Shown here in pieces: positions 48,358 through 58,868 of a stretch of 64,000 nucleotides of DNA; the stretch's first letter is position 1, and every line of letters starts with the position of its first letter. Source of the stretch: Glaciecola sp. (GTDB lineage Bacteria; Pseudomonadota; Gammaproteobacteria; Enterobacterales; Alteromonadaceae); assembly GCA_018623155.1 (NCBI GenBank), contig JAAZVZ010000004.1, positions 1-64,000 of the forward strand, in the 5' to 3' direction. The position numbers and the translations under genes are program-made. Under the pieces are notes generated by a model, which was not told the DNA's origin, made no database searches, and was given only the letters and a program-made list of their open reading frames with translations.

Positions 48358-49746
48358 ATGTCAAAAGACGCTACAAAGATTTATGTATTAGACACTAATA
48401 TCTTACTGCACGAACCACTCGCATTTTTATCTTTCCAAGAACATGACGTCATGATTCCGATGACGGTTTTAGAAGAACTTGACCACATCAAAGACAGTAA
48501 AAAAGATGTTGCCAGAGATGCACGGGTAGCGATTCGTGCAATGGAGAATATTTTGGCAGATGCTGCCCCTGAGCAAATGACTGCAGGTGTTAGCTTGGCA
48601 GGACAGGGTTCTAAAGAGCACGGACCCACTGGCCATCTTTCAATTTATACTGATCTATTGATGGAAGTGAACAAACAAGTATTTACCAGTAATGAAAATG
48701 ATAACCGTATCATTAATGTTGCTTTAGACATGCAAACCACCCATCCTCAACGCGAAGTTATCCTGGTTACTAAAGACATTAATATGCGTCTGAAAGCCAA
48801 AGGTGCAGGGATGAAGTATGTCGAGGATTACCGTACAGACCAATTGATTGATGATATTAAGTATTTATCCAAAGGCTATATCAAAGTGAATGGGCGCTTT
48901 TGGGATACTGTGAGCGACGTTGAGAGTCATACCGAAGGTCGCGATACGATTCACCGTATTGCTCTGAATCAACTTCCTGAGCTGTATATTAATGCGTTTA
49001 TCGTTGATGAAGCCAGTGAGTTTTGTGGTGTTGTAGAGTCATTCGATGATACCCATGCAGAACTACTTGATTTGGGTGTTGAGCGTTTGATGTCTCGTCA
49101 AGCATGGGGAATTCAGCCAAAAAATATGCCACAAGCTATGGCGTTACACGCATTATTGGATCCACATATCGATTTGGTCATTTTGACCGGACCAGCTGGT
49201 TCTGGGAAAACTGTTTTGGCATTGGCCGCAGCACTTGAGATGGTGGTTGAGAAGAACATGTACGATAAAATTATCGTGACTCGTTCTACCCCAGAAATTG
49301 CTGAATCAATTGGTTTCTTACCGGGCACTGAAGAAGAAAAAATGGCACCTTGGCTATCTGCCATAACAGATTCATTGGAAGCTTTACATCATCAAGATGT
49401 CAATACATCGGGTTCGCTATCCTATATTATGGAAAAAGCGAATATTCAGTTTAAATCCGTTAATTTTATGCGCGGTAGAAGTATTCAAAATGCGATTGTT
49501 ATTCTCGATGAATCACAAAATCTTACCGCGTCACAACTTAAGACGATCATTACGCGTTGCGGGGAAGGAACAAAATTGATCGTCGGGGGTAACCTAGCTC
49601 AAATAGACAGTAATTATTTATCAGCAGTGACATCCGGATTGACCTACTTGGTCGAAAAATTTAAACATTTTTCAGGTTCCTCTACGATAATGTTAGATGG
49701 TGTTGTAAGAAGTCGACTAGCAGAGTTCGCAGAAAATTCCTTATAA
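48358..49746 (+). CDS. PhoH-family protein with N-terminal PIN domain
   Basis: A 462-residue cytoplasmic protein combining a PIN nuclease-like domain (YVLDTNILLHEPLAFLSF, residues 9-26; conserved acidic residues in TVLEELDHIKDSKKD) with a C-terminal PhoH ATPase (Walker A GPAGSGKTVLALAAALE near residue 278, Walker B IVILDESQNLTASQLK near residue 380). This PIN-PhoH architecture is the YlaK/PhoH2 type, implicated in RNA metabolism. It stands alone after a 124-base gap from the divergent rapA; an AGGAG lies before the ATG. The diguanylate cyclase gene follows 71 bases later. Confidence 0.93.
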   Translation: MSKDATKIYVLDTNILLHEPLAFLSFQEHDVMIPMTVLEELDHIKDSKKDVARDARVAIRAMENILADAAPEQMTAGVSLAGQGSKEHGPTGHLSIYTDLLMEVNKQVFTSNENDNRIINVALDMQTTHPQREVILVTKDINMRLKAKGAGMKYVEDYRTDQLIDDIKYLSKGYIKVNGRFWDTVSDVESHTEGRDTIHRIALNQLPELYINAFIVDEASEFCGVVESFDDTHAELLDLGVERLMSRQAWGIQPKNMPQAMALHALLDPHIDLVILTGPAGSGKTVLALAAALEMVVEKNMYDKIIVTRSTPEIAESIGFLPGTEEEKMAPWLSAITDSLEALHHQDVNTSGSLSYIMEKANIQFKSVNFMRGRSIQNAIVILDESQNLTASQLKTIITRCGEGTKLIVGGNLAQIDSNYLSAVTSGLTYLVEKFKHFSGSSTIMLDGVVRSRLAEFAENSL

Positions 49747-49817
49747 GTTGTAAGTTGTGGCATTTTCGAAGCACCGGTCTACACTCTAACGTATTGCTAA
49801 CTAAAAAATTTTCGATT

Positions 49818-50717
49818 ATGGCGATAGTAAGTGATATTTTAATCGTGGATGATGATCCGGTTAATGTACAAATCATTGCAAATGCTTTAGTAAAAACAAA
49901 CTGTGTAAGAATTGCTACATCTGGATTAAAGGGGGTGGAAGTTGCTCAAGAGATTATTCCAGATTTGATTTTGCTCGACATTGGGTTGCCTGACATATCT
50001 GGTTATGAAGTGTGTAAGTTGCTTAAGAGCTATTCCATCACACGACATATCCCTATCGTTTTTATAACCTCACTTGATACGGACCTTGATGAGTTACATG
50101 GGCTTGAACTTGGTGCGATTGACTATATTCGCAAACCGTTTTCTCCAGCTCTCATTCGCGCTCGAGTAAATAATCAATTGTTATTGAAACACAAAACCGA
50201 CCAGCTAGCTAAATTAGCTAAGTTAGATAGTTTGACTGCATTACCCAATCGGCGTCATTTTGAAGAAGAGCTTAATAAGGTCTGGTCAGTGGCACAACGC
50301 AAGTCCCGCGAAATAGCGATTGCTCTATTGGACATCGATTTTTTTAAACAATACAACGATCATTATGGTCATACTGCTGGCGATAGATGTTTGCAACTTG
50401 TTGCTAAGACTATTAAACATTCACTGCACCGCCCCATGGATTTCGTGGCACGCTACGGAGGGGAAGAGTTCGTGATTATTTTGCCCGATTCGACAGTTAA
50501 TGAGACGATTTTGGTTGCCGAAAAGGTAAGGGAAAATATTCAAAACCTGAGTATTCGACATGAGCATCCAGATATTCAAAGTCACTTAACGGTCAGTATC
50601 GGCGTTGCTTCAACGACTCCGATTCAACATACCGTGAATAGACAATTCTTAGAGGAAGCGGACAAGAACCTTTATCAAGCTAAGCGAATGGGAAGAAATC
50701 GCTTATATTGTGCGTAA
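49818..50717 (+). CDS. Response regulator diguanylate cyclase (REC-GGDEF)
   Basis: A 299-residue two-domain signalling enzyme that makes cyclic di-GMP. Residues 1-125 are a receiver domain (ILIVDDDPVNVQIIANAL, phospho-acceptor Asp54 in LILLDIGLPDISG, Lys in YIRKPFSPALI). The linker leads to a GGDEF domain with the active-site motif GGEEF (214-218). An RPMD motif at 205-208, exactly five residues before GGEEF, is a canonical inhibitory I-site. Enzyme activity and product feedback are therefore both expected. I use the ATG at 49818 (MAIVSDILI). No cognate histidine kinase is adjacent. Confidence 0.93.
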   Translation: MAIVSDILIVDDDPVNVQIIANALVKTNCVRIATSGLKGVEVAQEIIPDLILLDIGLPDISGYEVCKLLKSYSITRHIPIVFITSLDTDLDELHGLELGAIDYIRKPFSPALIRARVNNQLLLKHKTDQLAKLAKLDSLTALPNRRHFEEELNKVWSVAQRKSREIAIALLDIDFFKQYNDHYGHTAGDRCLQLVAKTIKHSLHRPMDFVARYGGEEFVIILPDSTVNETILVAEKVRENIQNLSIRHEHPDIQSHLTVSIGVASTTPIQHTVNRQFLEEADKNLYQAKRMGRNRLYCA

Positions 50718-50724
50718 GAGAGCA

Positions 50725-51039
50725 TTAGCGGAAGACCGATAATTTACCTTTTAAAATTTGACCATACATGACCCAATCACCCAACAAACTATACCAAGGA
50801 TGTTTAAAAGTCGCCGGCTTATTTTTTTCAAAAATGAAGTGACCAAGCCAAGCACAGCCATAACCACAAATGGGTAAGCCCCACGCATACATCCATTGTT
50901 GTGTAATCAACACATATATCAACAACATTATGACGCCTGTCGAACCAATAAAATGCAATAGACGACATTGCGGATTGCGGTGTTCAGCAAGATAGTAAGG
51001 ATAGAATTCTTTGAAACTGGAGAACGTTTTTTCAGTCAT
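50725..51039 (-). CDS. DUF962/Mpo1-like small membrane protein
   Basis: A 104-residue protein of the DUF962 family, whose yeast member Mpo1 is a fatty-acid alpha-dioxygenase. Conserved His residues appear in YYLAEHRNPQCRLLHFIG near residue 15 and in WLGHFIFEKNKPATFKHPWYSLLGDW near residue 64, suggesting metal binding. Two hydrophobic helices lie between them. The bacterial function is not known. It converges on the REC-GGDEF gene with seven bases between stops. Confidence 0.85.
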   Translation of the reverse strand: MTEKTFSSFKEFYPYYLAEHRNPQCRLLHFIGSTGVIMLLIYVLITQQWMYAWGLPICGYGCAWLGHFIFEKNKPATFKHPWYSLLGDWVMYGQILKGKLSVFR

Positions 51040-51155
51040 AATTTACTAATATTATTGTTTTATTGCATATTAGCAATACTATAACAGAGTGCCAAGGCTT
51101 GAGTTTTATAACTTTGCCCCAACCAATATAACAAGAAAAAATTAGGATTTTATTT

Positions 51156-52001
51156 ATGCAAACCCCTTTGGCCATCACTCTGGAAAATTTTCAACAAGTC
51201 ATTTTAGAAGACAGTAAAGAAAAATGGATATTGTTGCAATTTTACATGCCTGAAAACCAAGCTTGTGTGCAAATGACTCAGCTTTTAGCTACTGCGGTGC
51301 AAGGTTACGAGTCACATTTGGTGTATGCCCAAATCAACTGCCAAAGCGAACAGCAAATTGCAATGCAATTTGGGATCCAAAGTTTACCTACAGTGATGTT
51401 AGTGAAAGATGGCCAACCTGTTGATGGCTTTGCTGGAATGTCAGATGAAGCCGGTATTCAAGCATTACTGGAAAAGCATTTGCCTAAGCCTGAGGATGAG
51501 TTATTACAAAAGGTGGCTGAGTTAGTGCATGAGGCAGACTACAGCCAAGCCTTGCCGTTAGCGAAGCAAGCATTTGAATTAAACGGCGAGAATGTACAAG
51601 CGCGGTTTGTGTATGCGGATTGTTGTATCGAAACCGGACAGATTGAATCTGCTAAGCATCTTTTGGAAAATATTGGTTTAGTCGATCAAGATAATTATTA
51701 TCAAGTTTTACAGGGTAAGATAGAACTTGCTGAACAAGCTGCGGAATCTCCAGAAATTAAAGCGTTACAAGCAGCGGTTGAGGCGTCACCGGATGATTTA
51801 CAACTTAAGATTGATCTGGCTGTTCAGCTGCATTCTGCCCATCAATCAGCTGAAGCATTAGCTTTACTGTTTAGTGTTGTCCAACGCGATATGAATTTTG
51901 GTGACGCTAAGAAAACTTTTTTAGATATGGTAAACGCTTTGCCTGACGGAGAGCCGTTAAAGTCAGAGTATCGCCGTAAAATATATAGCTTACTGTATTA
52001 G
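51156..52001 (+). CDS. cnoX: CnoX (YbbN) thioredoxin-fold/TPR chaperone
   Basis: Chaperedoxin combining a thioredoxin-like domain with TPR repeats; in E. coli it protects clients from oxidation and passes them to GroEL/DnaK. The 281 residues have a thioredoxin fold with the active site reading NQAC (residues 34-37), one cysteine only, as in E. coli YbbN's SxxC, and cis-Pro in GIQSLPTVMLVKDG. The TPR part starts near residue 115 (ADYSQALPLAKQAFELNGENVQA), and the C-terminus YRRKIYSLLY closely matches E. coli YRRQLYALLY. Confidence 0.93.
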   Translation: MQTPLAITLENFQQVILEDSKEKWILLQFYMPENQACVQMTQLLATAVQGYESHLVYAQINCQSEQQIAMQFGIQSLPTVMLVKDGQPVDGFAGMSDEAGIQALLEKHLPKPEDELLQKVAELVHEADYSQALPLAKQAFELNGENVQARFVYADCCIETGQIESAKHLLENIGLVDQDNYYQVLQGKIELAEQAAESPEIKALQAAVEASPDDLQLKIDLAVQLHSAHQSAEALALLFSVVQRDMNFGDAKKTFLDMVNALPDGEPLKSEYRRKIYSLLY

Positions 52002-52100
52002 ACCAAAAAGGCATAACATTCTATTCAACTTACGCGTGAATTTTACCCTGAATGTGGTAAAATCCACGCCTATTTTTTTACACACAGTAAACAGTATTGA

Positions 52101-53402
<1,302 letters not shown>

Positions 53403-53427
53403 TGTTCGTTTGGTAGTATAACCTTTT

Positions 53428-53847
53428 ATGGTTCAGCCATTTCACCTTGCAATACCCGTTACCAACTTGGAGCAAGCTCGCCAATTTTATGGTGAGCTTC
53501 TCGGATGCAAGATGGGGCGAAGCAGCGAGCAGTGGATTGACTGGAACTTTTTCGGGCATCAACTCGTCACGCATTGCGTCGCTCAGATGCCAACGCCGCC
53601 CCAGTATAATAATGTGGATAGTCACGCAGTGCCTGTGCCGCATTTTGGCGTAGTGCTTACCGTACAGCAATGGCATGCTCTGCGCCAAAAGGTAGAGCAT
53701 AAGGTGAAGTTTGTACTCGAACCTTACACTCGGTTCGCCGGGCAAATAGGTGAGCAACATACCATGTTCTTCACCGATCCATTTGGCAATGCTTTGGAGT
53801 TTAAAGCGTTTGCTGATATGGAACAGTTATTCGCCACCGACGAATAA
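53428..53847 (+). CDS. VOC-family (glyoxalase/dioxygenase fold) protein
   Basis: A 139-residue vicinal-oxygen-chelate protein. The N-terminal module FHLAIPVTNLEQARQFYGELLGC and C-terminal FTDPFGNALEFKAFADM are typical VOC strand-helix motifs; His6, a later His in VPHFGVVLT and Glu in the ALEFK segment can form the metal site. The substrate is unknown. It follows purA after 25 bases and may be co-transcribed. Short convergent gap to ggt. Confidence 0.85.
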   Translation: MVQPFHLAIPVTNLEQARQFYGELLGCKMGRSSEQWIDWNFFGHQLVTHCVAQMPTPPQYNNVDSHAVPVPHFGVVLTVQQWHALRQKVEHKVKFVLEPYTRFAGQIGEQHTMFFTDPFGNALEFKAFADMEQLFATDE

Positions 53848-53882
53848 CTATCCACTTTTTTTCAGACTGATTCCCGCATATC

Positions 53883-55565
53883 TTATTGTGGGATGAGTTT
53901 TACTTGCGCTTTACCCCGCCCATTTGTCTCTGACGCGGCGTCAATGCCCTGTTCTGTGACGGCTAACAAATGAATGTCACCAAAGCGACTTTCTCTGACG
54001 TTATACCCCATCTGTTCTAGGGCTTTAATGGTTTCTTTTGCCATTCCTTGGTGATGACGAATATCATCTTTGGGTAATAATTGATGATGAAAACGAGGCA
54101 CATCAACGGCCTCTTGAGCAGGCATATTGTATTCTAATACATGTAATATCGACTGATAGACTGAGCTAATGATCGTCGTACCGCCAGGCGAGCCGGTCAC
54201 AACTTTTACGTCATTATCGGCGTCCAATACGATAGAGGGCGTCATAGAGGAAAGCATGCGCTTTTTGGGAGCGATTGCGTTGGCTTCACCACCAACAGCA
54301 CCAAAAAAATTGGGTACTCCAGGTTTAACACTAAAGTCATCCATTTCGTTATTTAATAAAAAGCCAGCGCCTTCCACGACAATGCCACTTCCGAAACTTA
54401 AGTTGATCGTTGTGGTATTTGACACCGCATTGCCTTGAGCATCGATGATCGAGAAGTGTGTTGTGTCCTCGCTTTCGGGTAAACCTGGTTGCATTGACTC
54501 GGTATCGGAAATCCCTTTTCGCTTAACACCACTCGCGCGCATTGCAATGTATTCATCACTGATCAGCTCTGCGACAGGTACATCAAAAAAATCAGGATCT
54601 CCTAAATATTCTGCTCGATCGGCAAATACGCGCTTTCCTATTTCGGCAAGTAAATGCACGTAAGAGGCAGAGTTATGCGGATATAGAGGGGTTGAGTCAC
54701 CTTCGTCATTATAGATTCGCGGTGCGAGAACATCATACATTTTGAGCCATTGTGTGACGGCAATACCACCTGAGCTAGGTGGAGGGGCGCTTAACAAAGT
54801 GTGATCACGCCATTGTGTTTTAATGGGGTCTCGCGCCACTGCGACATAATTAACGAGGTCTTCTTTAGTAATTAAACCATTGTTATTGCTCATGAAATCA
54901 GCAATTAATTTGGCCGTTTCACCTTTATAAAAACCATCAGGTCCTAAATCACGAATGCGCTTGAGCGTTTGTGCGAGCTCTGGTTGAACAAAGATTTTAC
55001 CCGCCTCAACAGCACCAAAATATTGGGGGAAATTCAAATCCAGCTTACGCTTTTCCATGCGTTCTATGAAACGTGCAACATTGCGTGCTAATTTGGGGTG
55101 GACGACAAAACCATCTTCGGCAAGACGCACTGCAGGCTCGACTAAATCAGCCCAAGGCATTGACCCATGACGCTGATGAGCGAGCCACATTCCGGCAACT
55201 GTGCCAGGAACACCAGATGCTAGACTATCATATAAGCTTTGTAGGCGTTGAGGATTACCATCTTCATCTAAATACATGTCCCGATGCGCTTTTGCCGGAG
55301 CCATTTCTCGATAATCTATAAAATCATCGCCTTGCGGGGTATGAATGAGCATGAATCCGCCCCCTCCGATATTGCCAGCCTCAGGCAATGTTACGGCCAA
55401 AGCAAACTGAACAGCTATTGCAGCATCAATGGCATTGCCACCGCGCTGCATTATGTCCATACCCACATCTGAGCTATAGCTGTCGGGTGCGGCAATTGCC
55501 ATCTGAGATTGAGCTGAAGCGGGTAAGGTAAAAACCAAAGCCAGGCATAATATTATTTTTTTCAT
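53883..55565 (-). CDS. ggt: Gamma-glutamyltransferase
   Basis: Secreted enzyme cleaving glutathione and other gamma-glutamyl compounds, also transferring the glutamyl group. The 560-residue precursor has signal peptide MKKIILCLALVFTLPASAQS, the large-subunit motif GGNAIDAAIAVQFALAVTLPEAGNIGGGGFML, and the autoprocessing/catalytic Thr368 in DTTHFSIIDAQGNAVS, followed by GGTTIIS (oxyanion region) near residue 465. Heterodimer formation by self-cleavage is expected. I use the ATG at 55565, with AGGAA before it. Divergent from the GH3 gene. Confidence 0.95.
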   Translation of the reverse strand: MKKIILCLALVFTLPASAQSQMAIAAPDSYSSDVGMDIMQRGGNAIDAAIAVQFALAVTLPEAGNIGGGGFMLIHTPQGDDFIDYREMAPAKAHRDMYLDEDGNPQRLQSLYDSLASGVPGTVAGMWLAHQRHGSMPWADLVEPAVRLAEDGFVVHPKLARNVARFIERMEKRKLDLNFPQYFGAVEAGKIFVQPELAQTLKRIRDLGPDGFYKGETAKLIADFMSNNNGLITKEDLVNYVAVARDPIKTQWRDHTLLSAPPPSSGGIAVTQWLKMYDVLAPRIYNDEGDSTPLYPHNSASYVHLLAEIGKRVFADRAEYLGDPDFFDVPVAELISDEYIAMRASGVKRKGISDTESMQPGLPESEDTTHFSIIDAQGNAVSNTTTINLSFGSGIVVEGAGFLLNNEMDDFSVKPGVPNFFGAVGGEANAIAPKKRMLSSMTPSIVLDADNDVKVVTGSPGGTTIISSVYQSILHVLEYNMPAQEAVDVPRFHHQLLPKDDIRHHQGMAKETIKALEQMGYNVRESRFGDIHLLAVTEQGIDAASETNGRGKAQVKLIPQ

Positions 55566-55787
55566 TGCCAATTCCTAATTATTCTTAATGCCATCAGTCG
55601 TACGCTGAGCAAAAATGAGATAAATTCAAGATACCACCAAATAACGCATAAGGTAACTGTGTTATTACATGAACCGATAAAGGTATCTGTGCCGAGAAAT
55701 ATTTGTAGTGTAAAAATAGCACAGCCTAGTTTACCCTATCGAATTGATGTTATTGTACCAGTTTTATTCATAAGGAAAATGCAATCA

Positions 55788-57623
55788 ATGAAATGGCAAC
55801 ATAAACGTTCATTGCACTGTCATACTCGGCATACCCGGGTTTTTATCAAAGTATTTTTATTATCGTTTTCCTTAAGTCTATTTTCTGCCAACGCGACCAG
55901 TGAACTCGGACAAAAAATCATGCTGGATATTCGGTATTTTTGTCAGTCAGGTTCCAGTATTGAGTGTAGGGAACCCGTTACGAGCTTGCCTTCTGAATTA
56001 CGTGGTGTATTACAACAGTATAATATTGGCGGTGTTATTTTATTTGCAGAAAATATTGTTTCATCTGCGCAAGTACAAAATTTAACGCGCGAATTACAAA
56101 ACTCTATGGCAGCCGTTGACGCTCCACCACTATTCATTGCTGTTGACCAAGAAGGTGGACGAGTCGCGCGATTACCTCAGGCCGTACTTCCGGCTTTTTC
56201 TGGCAATATGGCGATTGGGGCAACTTATACGCGAAGTACAGATAAATTCGCAAAACAAGTTGCAAAGGCTCAAGCTAGCGCATTGAAACAACATGGTATA
56301 AACGTGAATTTTGCCCCTGTCTTGGATGTAAACAGCAATCCTGACAATCCAGTAATAAACGTGAGAGCTTTTGCCAGCGATCCAAAAATGGTCGCCAGTC
56401 TAGGCAGCAGTATGGTCAGAGCATATCAGCAAAATGGGGTATTGAGTGCGGTAAAACATTTTCCTGGTCATGGTGATACAAATGTTGACAGCCACTCTGG
56501 ATTACCTAACGTTTCTCACGAGTTACCAAAGGTATTAAGTCATGATATCGCGCCGTTTGCTCAAGTTATAAAAGATGCTCATCCAGCGTTCGTGATGACC
56601 GCACATATCCAATTCCCCAATTTAGATAACAGTAGATTGCGCGGTAAAAATGGTGCTTCTGTGATTGTCCCAGCGACCTTGTCACGTAAAATTCTGCACG
56701 ATATTTTGCGTGAAGAACTTGGTTTTGATGGGATTGTTGTGACTGACGCACTGGATATGGCGGGGATCACTCACTACTTTTCGCCACAAGAGGCATTGGT
56801 TCATACGTTTGCTGCAGGCAGCGATATTGCATTAATGCCCTTTACCATTCGGACACCTGAGGATATTATCGAATTTGAACAATGGTTTCGCTCAACACAA
56901 GCCGCATTAAGTAACGAGATGCAAAGCACAATGTGGCGTGCTTCTTTGCGTCGTATTGCCAGTCAGAAAGTCAAGATACTCCAGTCTTTTACTGATGCAT
57001 CTCACAATCTAGCAACGACTTCAAACGTCGATTTACTCTATCAATATCACGCGTTGGCTAAGGAGTTGGCGTATAACAGTATTACCGCACTTGAGGGTAC
57101 TCAACCAGTCAGCATTACCAATCGGGATAGAGTGTTGGCTATCATGCCAGATGAATTACGCTGTAGAGGGCTTTTGCTTGCTTTGATTAAGCAAGGCGTC
57201 GAGAACATTGAGTGTCATTCCACTCTATTGAGCTCGCCCTTACCATCCTTGAAGGCTTTAGAAAGCTACGATTATATTATTTTGGGTGAGCTTTCGCCTG
57301 CTGTGTCACTTGTCGAAATGGGTGGGATGGAAGACGTAAAGGCGCTGCGACAACGCACAGCATTACGAGCAACCGCTCAAGACATCGAACAGTATATTAG
57401 ACAAGTATTACATCAATCACATCTTGCACAAAAAACAATTTTGCTTGGCCTGAGAGCTCCCTACCTAGTTCAACGCTTGGCGGCCGAGTTTACGCCGATG
57501 GCTACCATGGTGACTTATGATTATCGAGTGGATGATACCTCTTACGAAAGCGTTGTATTTGAAACGTTGAGTCAGTTTTTAACACAAGGCATTAAGCCAA
57601 CCGGAACAATACCGGTCAATTGA
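55788..57623 (+). CDS. Exported GH3 beta-N-acetylhexosaminidase (NagZ-like) with C-terminal extension
   Basis: Glycoside hydrolase family 3 enzyme expected to remove GlcNAc from peptidoglycan or chitin fragments. A signal peptide follows a basic start (HKRSLHCHTRH...; hydrophobic core KVFLLSFSLSLFSANA). The catalytic domain has VDQEGGRVARLPQAV, the NagZ motif KHFPGHGDTNVDSHSGLP with the Asp-x-His dyad, and nucleophile Asp320 in VVTDALDMAG. About 240 residues follow the barrel, so the 611-residue protein is nearly twice cytoplasmic NagZ (341) and more like the two-domain exported type. Start choice is uncertain: ATG at 55779 or 55788, both near AAGGA at 55772-55776. Divergent from ggt; terminator at its end. 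Confidence 0.88.
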   Translation: MKWQHKRSLHCHTRHTRVFIKVFLLSFSLSLFSANATSELGQKIMLDIRYFCQSGSSIECREPVTSLPSELRGVLQQYNIGGVILFAENIVSSAQVQNLTRELQNSMAAVDAPPLFIAVDQEGGRVARLPQAVLPAFSGNMAIGATYTRSTDKFAKQVAKAQASALKQHGINVNFAPVLDVNSNPDNPVINVRAFASDPKMVASLGSSMVRAYQQNGVLSAVKHFPGHGDTNVDSHSGLPNVSHELPKVLSHDIAPFAQVIKDAHPAFVMTAHIQFPNLDNSRLRGKNGASVIVPATLSRKILHDILREELGFDGIVVTDALDMAGITHYFSPQEALVHTFAAGSDIALMPFTIRTPEDIIEFEQWFRSTQAALSNEMQSTMWRASLRRIASQKVKILQSFTDASHNLATTSNVDLLYQYHALAKELAYNSITALEGTQPVSITNRDRVLAIMPDELRCRGLLLALIKQGVENIECHSTLLSSPLPSLKALESYDYIILGELSPAVSLVEMGGMEDVKALRQRTALRATAQDIEQYIRQVLHQSHLAQKTILLGLRAPYLVQRLAAEFTPMATMVTYDYRVDDTSYESVVFETLSQFLTQGIKPTGTIPVN

Positions 57624-57653
57624 TTATCCTCTACCTGAGGGATGAAAGTTACT

Positions 57654-57677
57654 AGGCTCCTTTAGTGGGCCTTTTTT
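57654..57677 (+). terminator. Rho-independent terminator after the GH3 gene
   Basis: AGGCTC (57654-57659) pairs with GGGCCT (57667-57672; one G-U pair) around a seven-base loop, followed by Ts to 57677. It overlaps the last codon of the convergent NamZ-like gene. Confidence 0.6.
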
Positions 57678-58863
57678 ACCTTGGGTAAAGAAAATATTTT
57701 TCCGCTTTGACCTTGTAGGCTTGTATGTCTAAATGCCATTGTTGTTTGAGGAGATCTATCTTGCTAGGTTCACCTAAAGCCAATCTCAACTCGGAATTGC
57801 CTACAAGCTTGTCAAAAAAATCAGGTGAGGTAAAAAACATCTCGTTATTTAGCTGACTTAAAGCAAACGCATGCTCAAGCAAACTTATATCAAACCCTTG
57901 AAGGGATGGATTTGACCGGTAGATACGAGTTGCATTGATGGGAGTGTCTTGCCATTTTGGGTAAGATGCTGCGTTTGGATCGGATCTCGGTGTTAATGTA
58001 ACCGTGTCTTCTGACCATTTAATTCGAGGGTGGCCAACCATTTGAAAGGGCAGTTCTGTACCTCTTCCTATACTAAAGGAAGTGGGTTCAAATAGACATA
58101 AAGAGGCATAATACCGTATCGATTGGGGATTGGGCAGATTTGGACTTGGTGGAATAGGAAGCTCATAAGTATCTTCAGCACGATAATCGGTAACTGGTAT
58201 GACGGTTAACGATAAACTCTCAGCGTTGGCAATCCACTGTTCGCCCTTGATCATCAATGCCAGTTCGCCAACAGTTAAACCGTGTAATACTGGAATTGGA
58301 TGCATCCCCACAAAAGATTGAAACTCAAGATCTAGGACTGGGCCTGCTACATGTGAAATATTAGGGTTAGGACGGTCGAGAATAATAACAGGAATACCCA
58401 ATTCGGCAGCGGCTTCCATTACATAGTGCATAGTTGAAATGTAGGTATAAAACCTGACTCCAACATCTTGGATATCAAAGACGAGTATGTCTATGTCTGC
58501 AAGCATTGCCTGAGTTGGCTTCTTTTGTTTGCCATATAACGAAATGATTGGCAGCTTGGTGCTGGGGTCAAGGCCGTTTTCGATGGTTTCACCAGCGCCT
58601 TTATCACCACGAAAACCGTGTTCGGGAGCAAATACCGTGCGCACATTAATGCCATTTGTAATGAGCAGATCAACTAGATGTATATCACCTATTTTTGCAG
58701 TTTGATTCACAACCAGGCCAACGGACTTATTTTCCAATAAAGGCAGATATTTATTTGTTTGGGCAGCCCCTAATTGTGTTTGGCTGACTTGAGCCAAAGT
58801 GCTCGATGAATAAACCGAAAATACAACAATCAACAGATGAATTGCGAATCTAAGAAGGCTCAT
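57676..58863 (-). CDS. namZ: DUF1343 exo-beta-N-acetylmuramidase (NamZ-like, GH171)
   Basis: Member of the DUF1343 family, of which the Bacillus subtilis and Tannerella enzymes (NamZ) release MurNAc from the non-reducing end of peptidoglycan chains. The 395 residues have a signal peptide (HLLIVVFSVYSSSTLAQ), then NKSVGLVVNQTAKIGDIHLVDLL, FAPEHGFRGDKGAGETIENGLDPSTKLPIISLYGK, LVFDIQDVGVRFYTYISTMHYVMEAA, ILDRPNP, and LPNPQSIRYYASLCLFEPTSFSIGRGTELPFQ, all recognisable family blocks. Export puts it in the periplasm or outside. It starts five bases after the murQ stop, so the two form an operon. It converges on the GH3 gene. Confidence 0.9.
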   Translation of the reverse strand: MSLLRFAIHLLIVVFSVYSSSTLAQVSQTQLGAAQTNKYLPLLENKSVGLVVNQTAKIGDIHLVDLLITNGINVRTVFAPEHGFRGDKGAGETIENGLDPSTKLPIISLYGKQKKPTQAMLADIDILVFDIQDVGVRFYTYISTMHYVMEAAAELGIPVIILDRPNPNISHVAGPVLDLEFQSFVGMHPIPVLHGLTVGELALMIKGEQWIANAESLSLTVIPVTDYRAEDTYELPIPPSPNLPNPQSIRYYASLCLFEPTSFSIGRGTELPFQMVGHPRIKWSEDTVTLTPRSDPNAASYPKWQDTPINATRIYRSNPSLQGFDISLLEHAFALSQLNNEMFFTSPDFFDKLVGNSELRLALGEPSKIDLLKQQWHLDIQAYKVKAEKYFLYPR

Positions 58864-58868
58864 ACAGG

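Noticed and set aside
55659-55787. In-frame extension of the GH3 gene by 43 codons
   Set aside because: The extra residues are not signal-peptide-like and lie upstream of the AAGGA site; the signal peptide fits only the shorter start.
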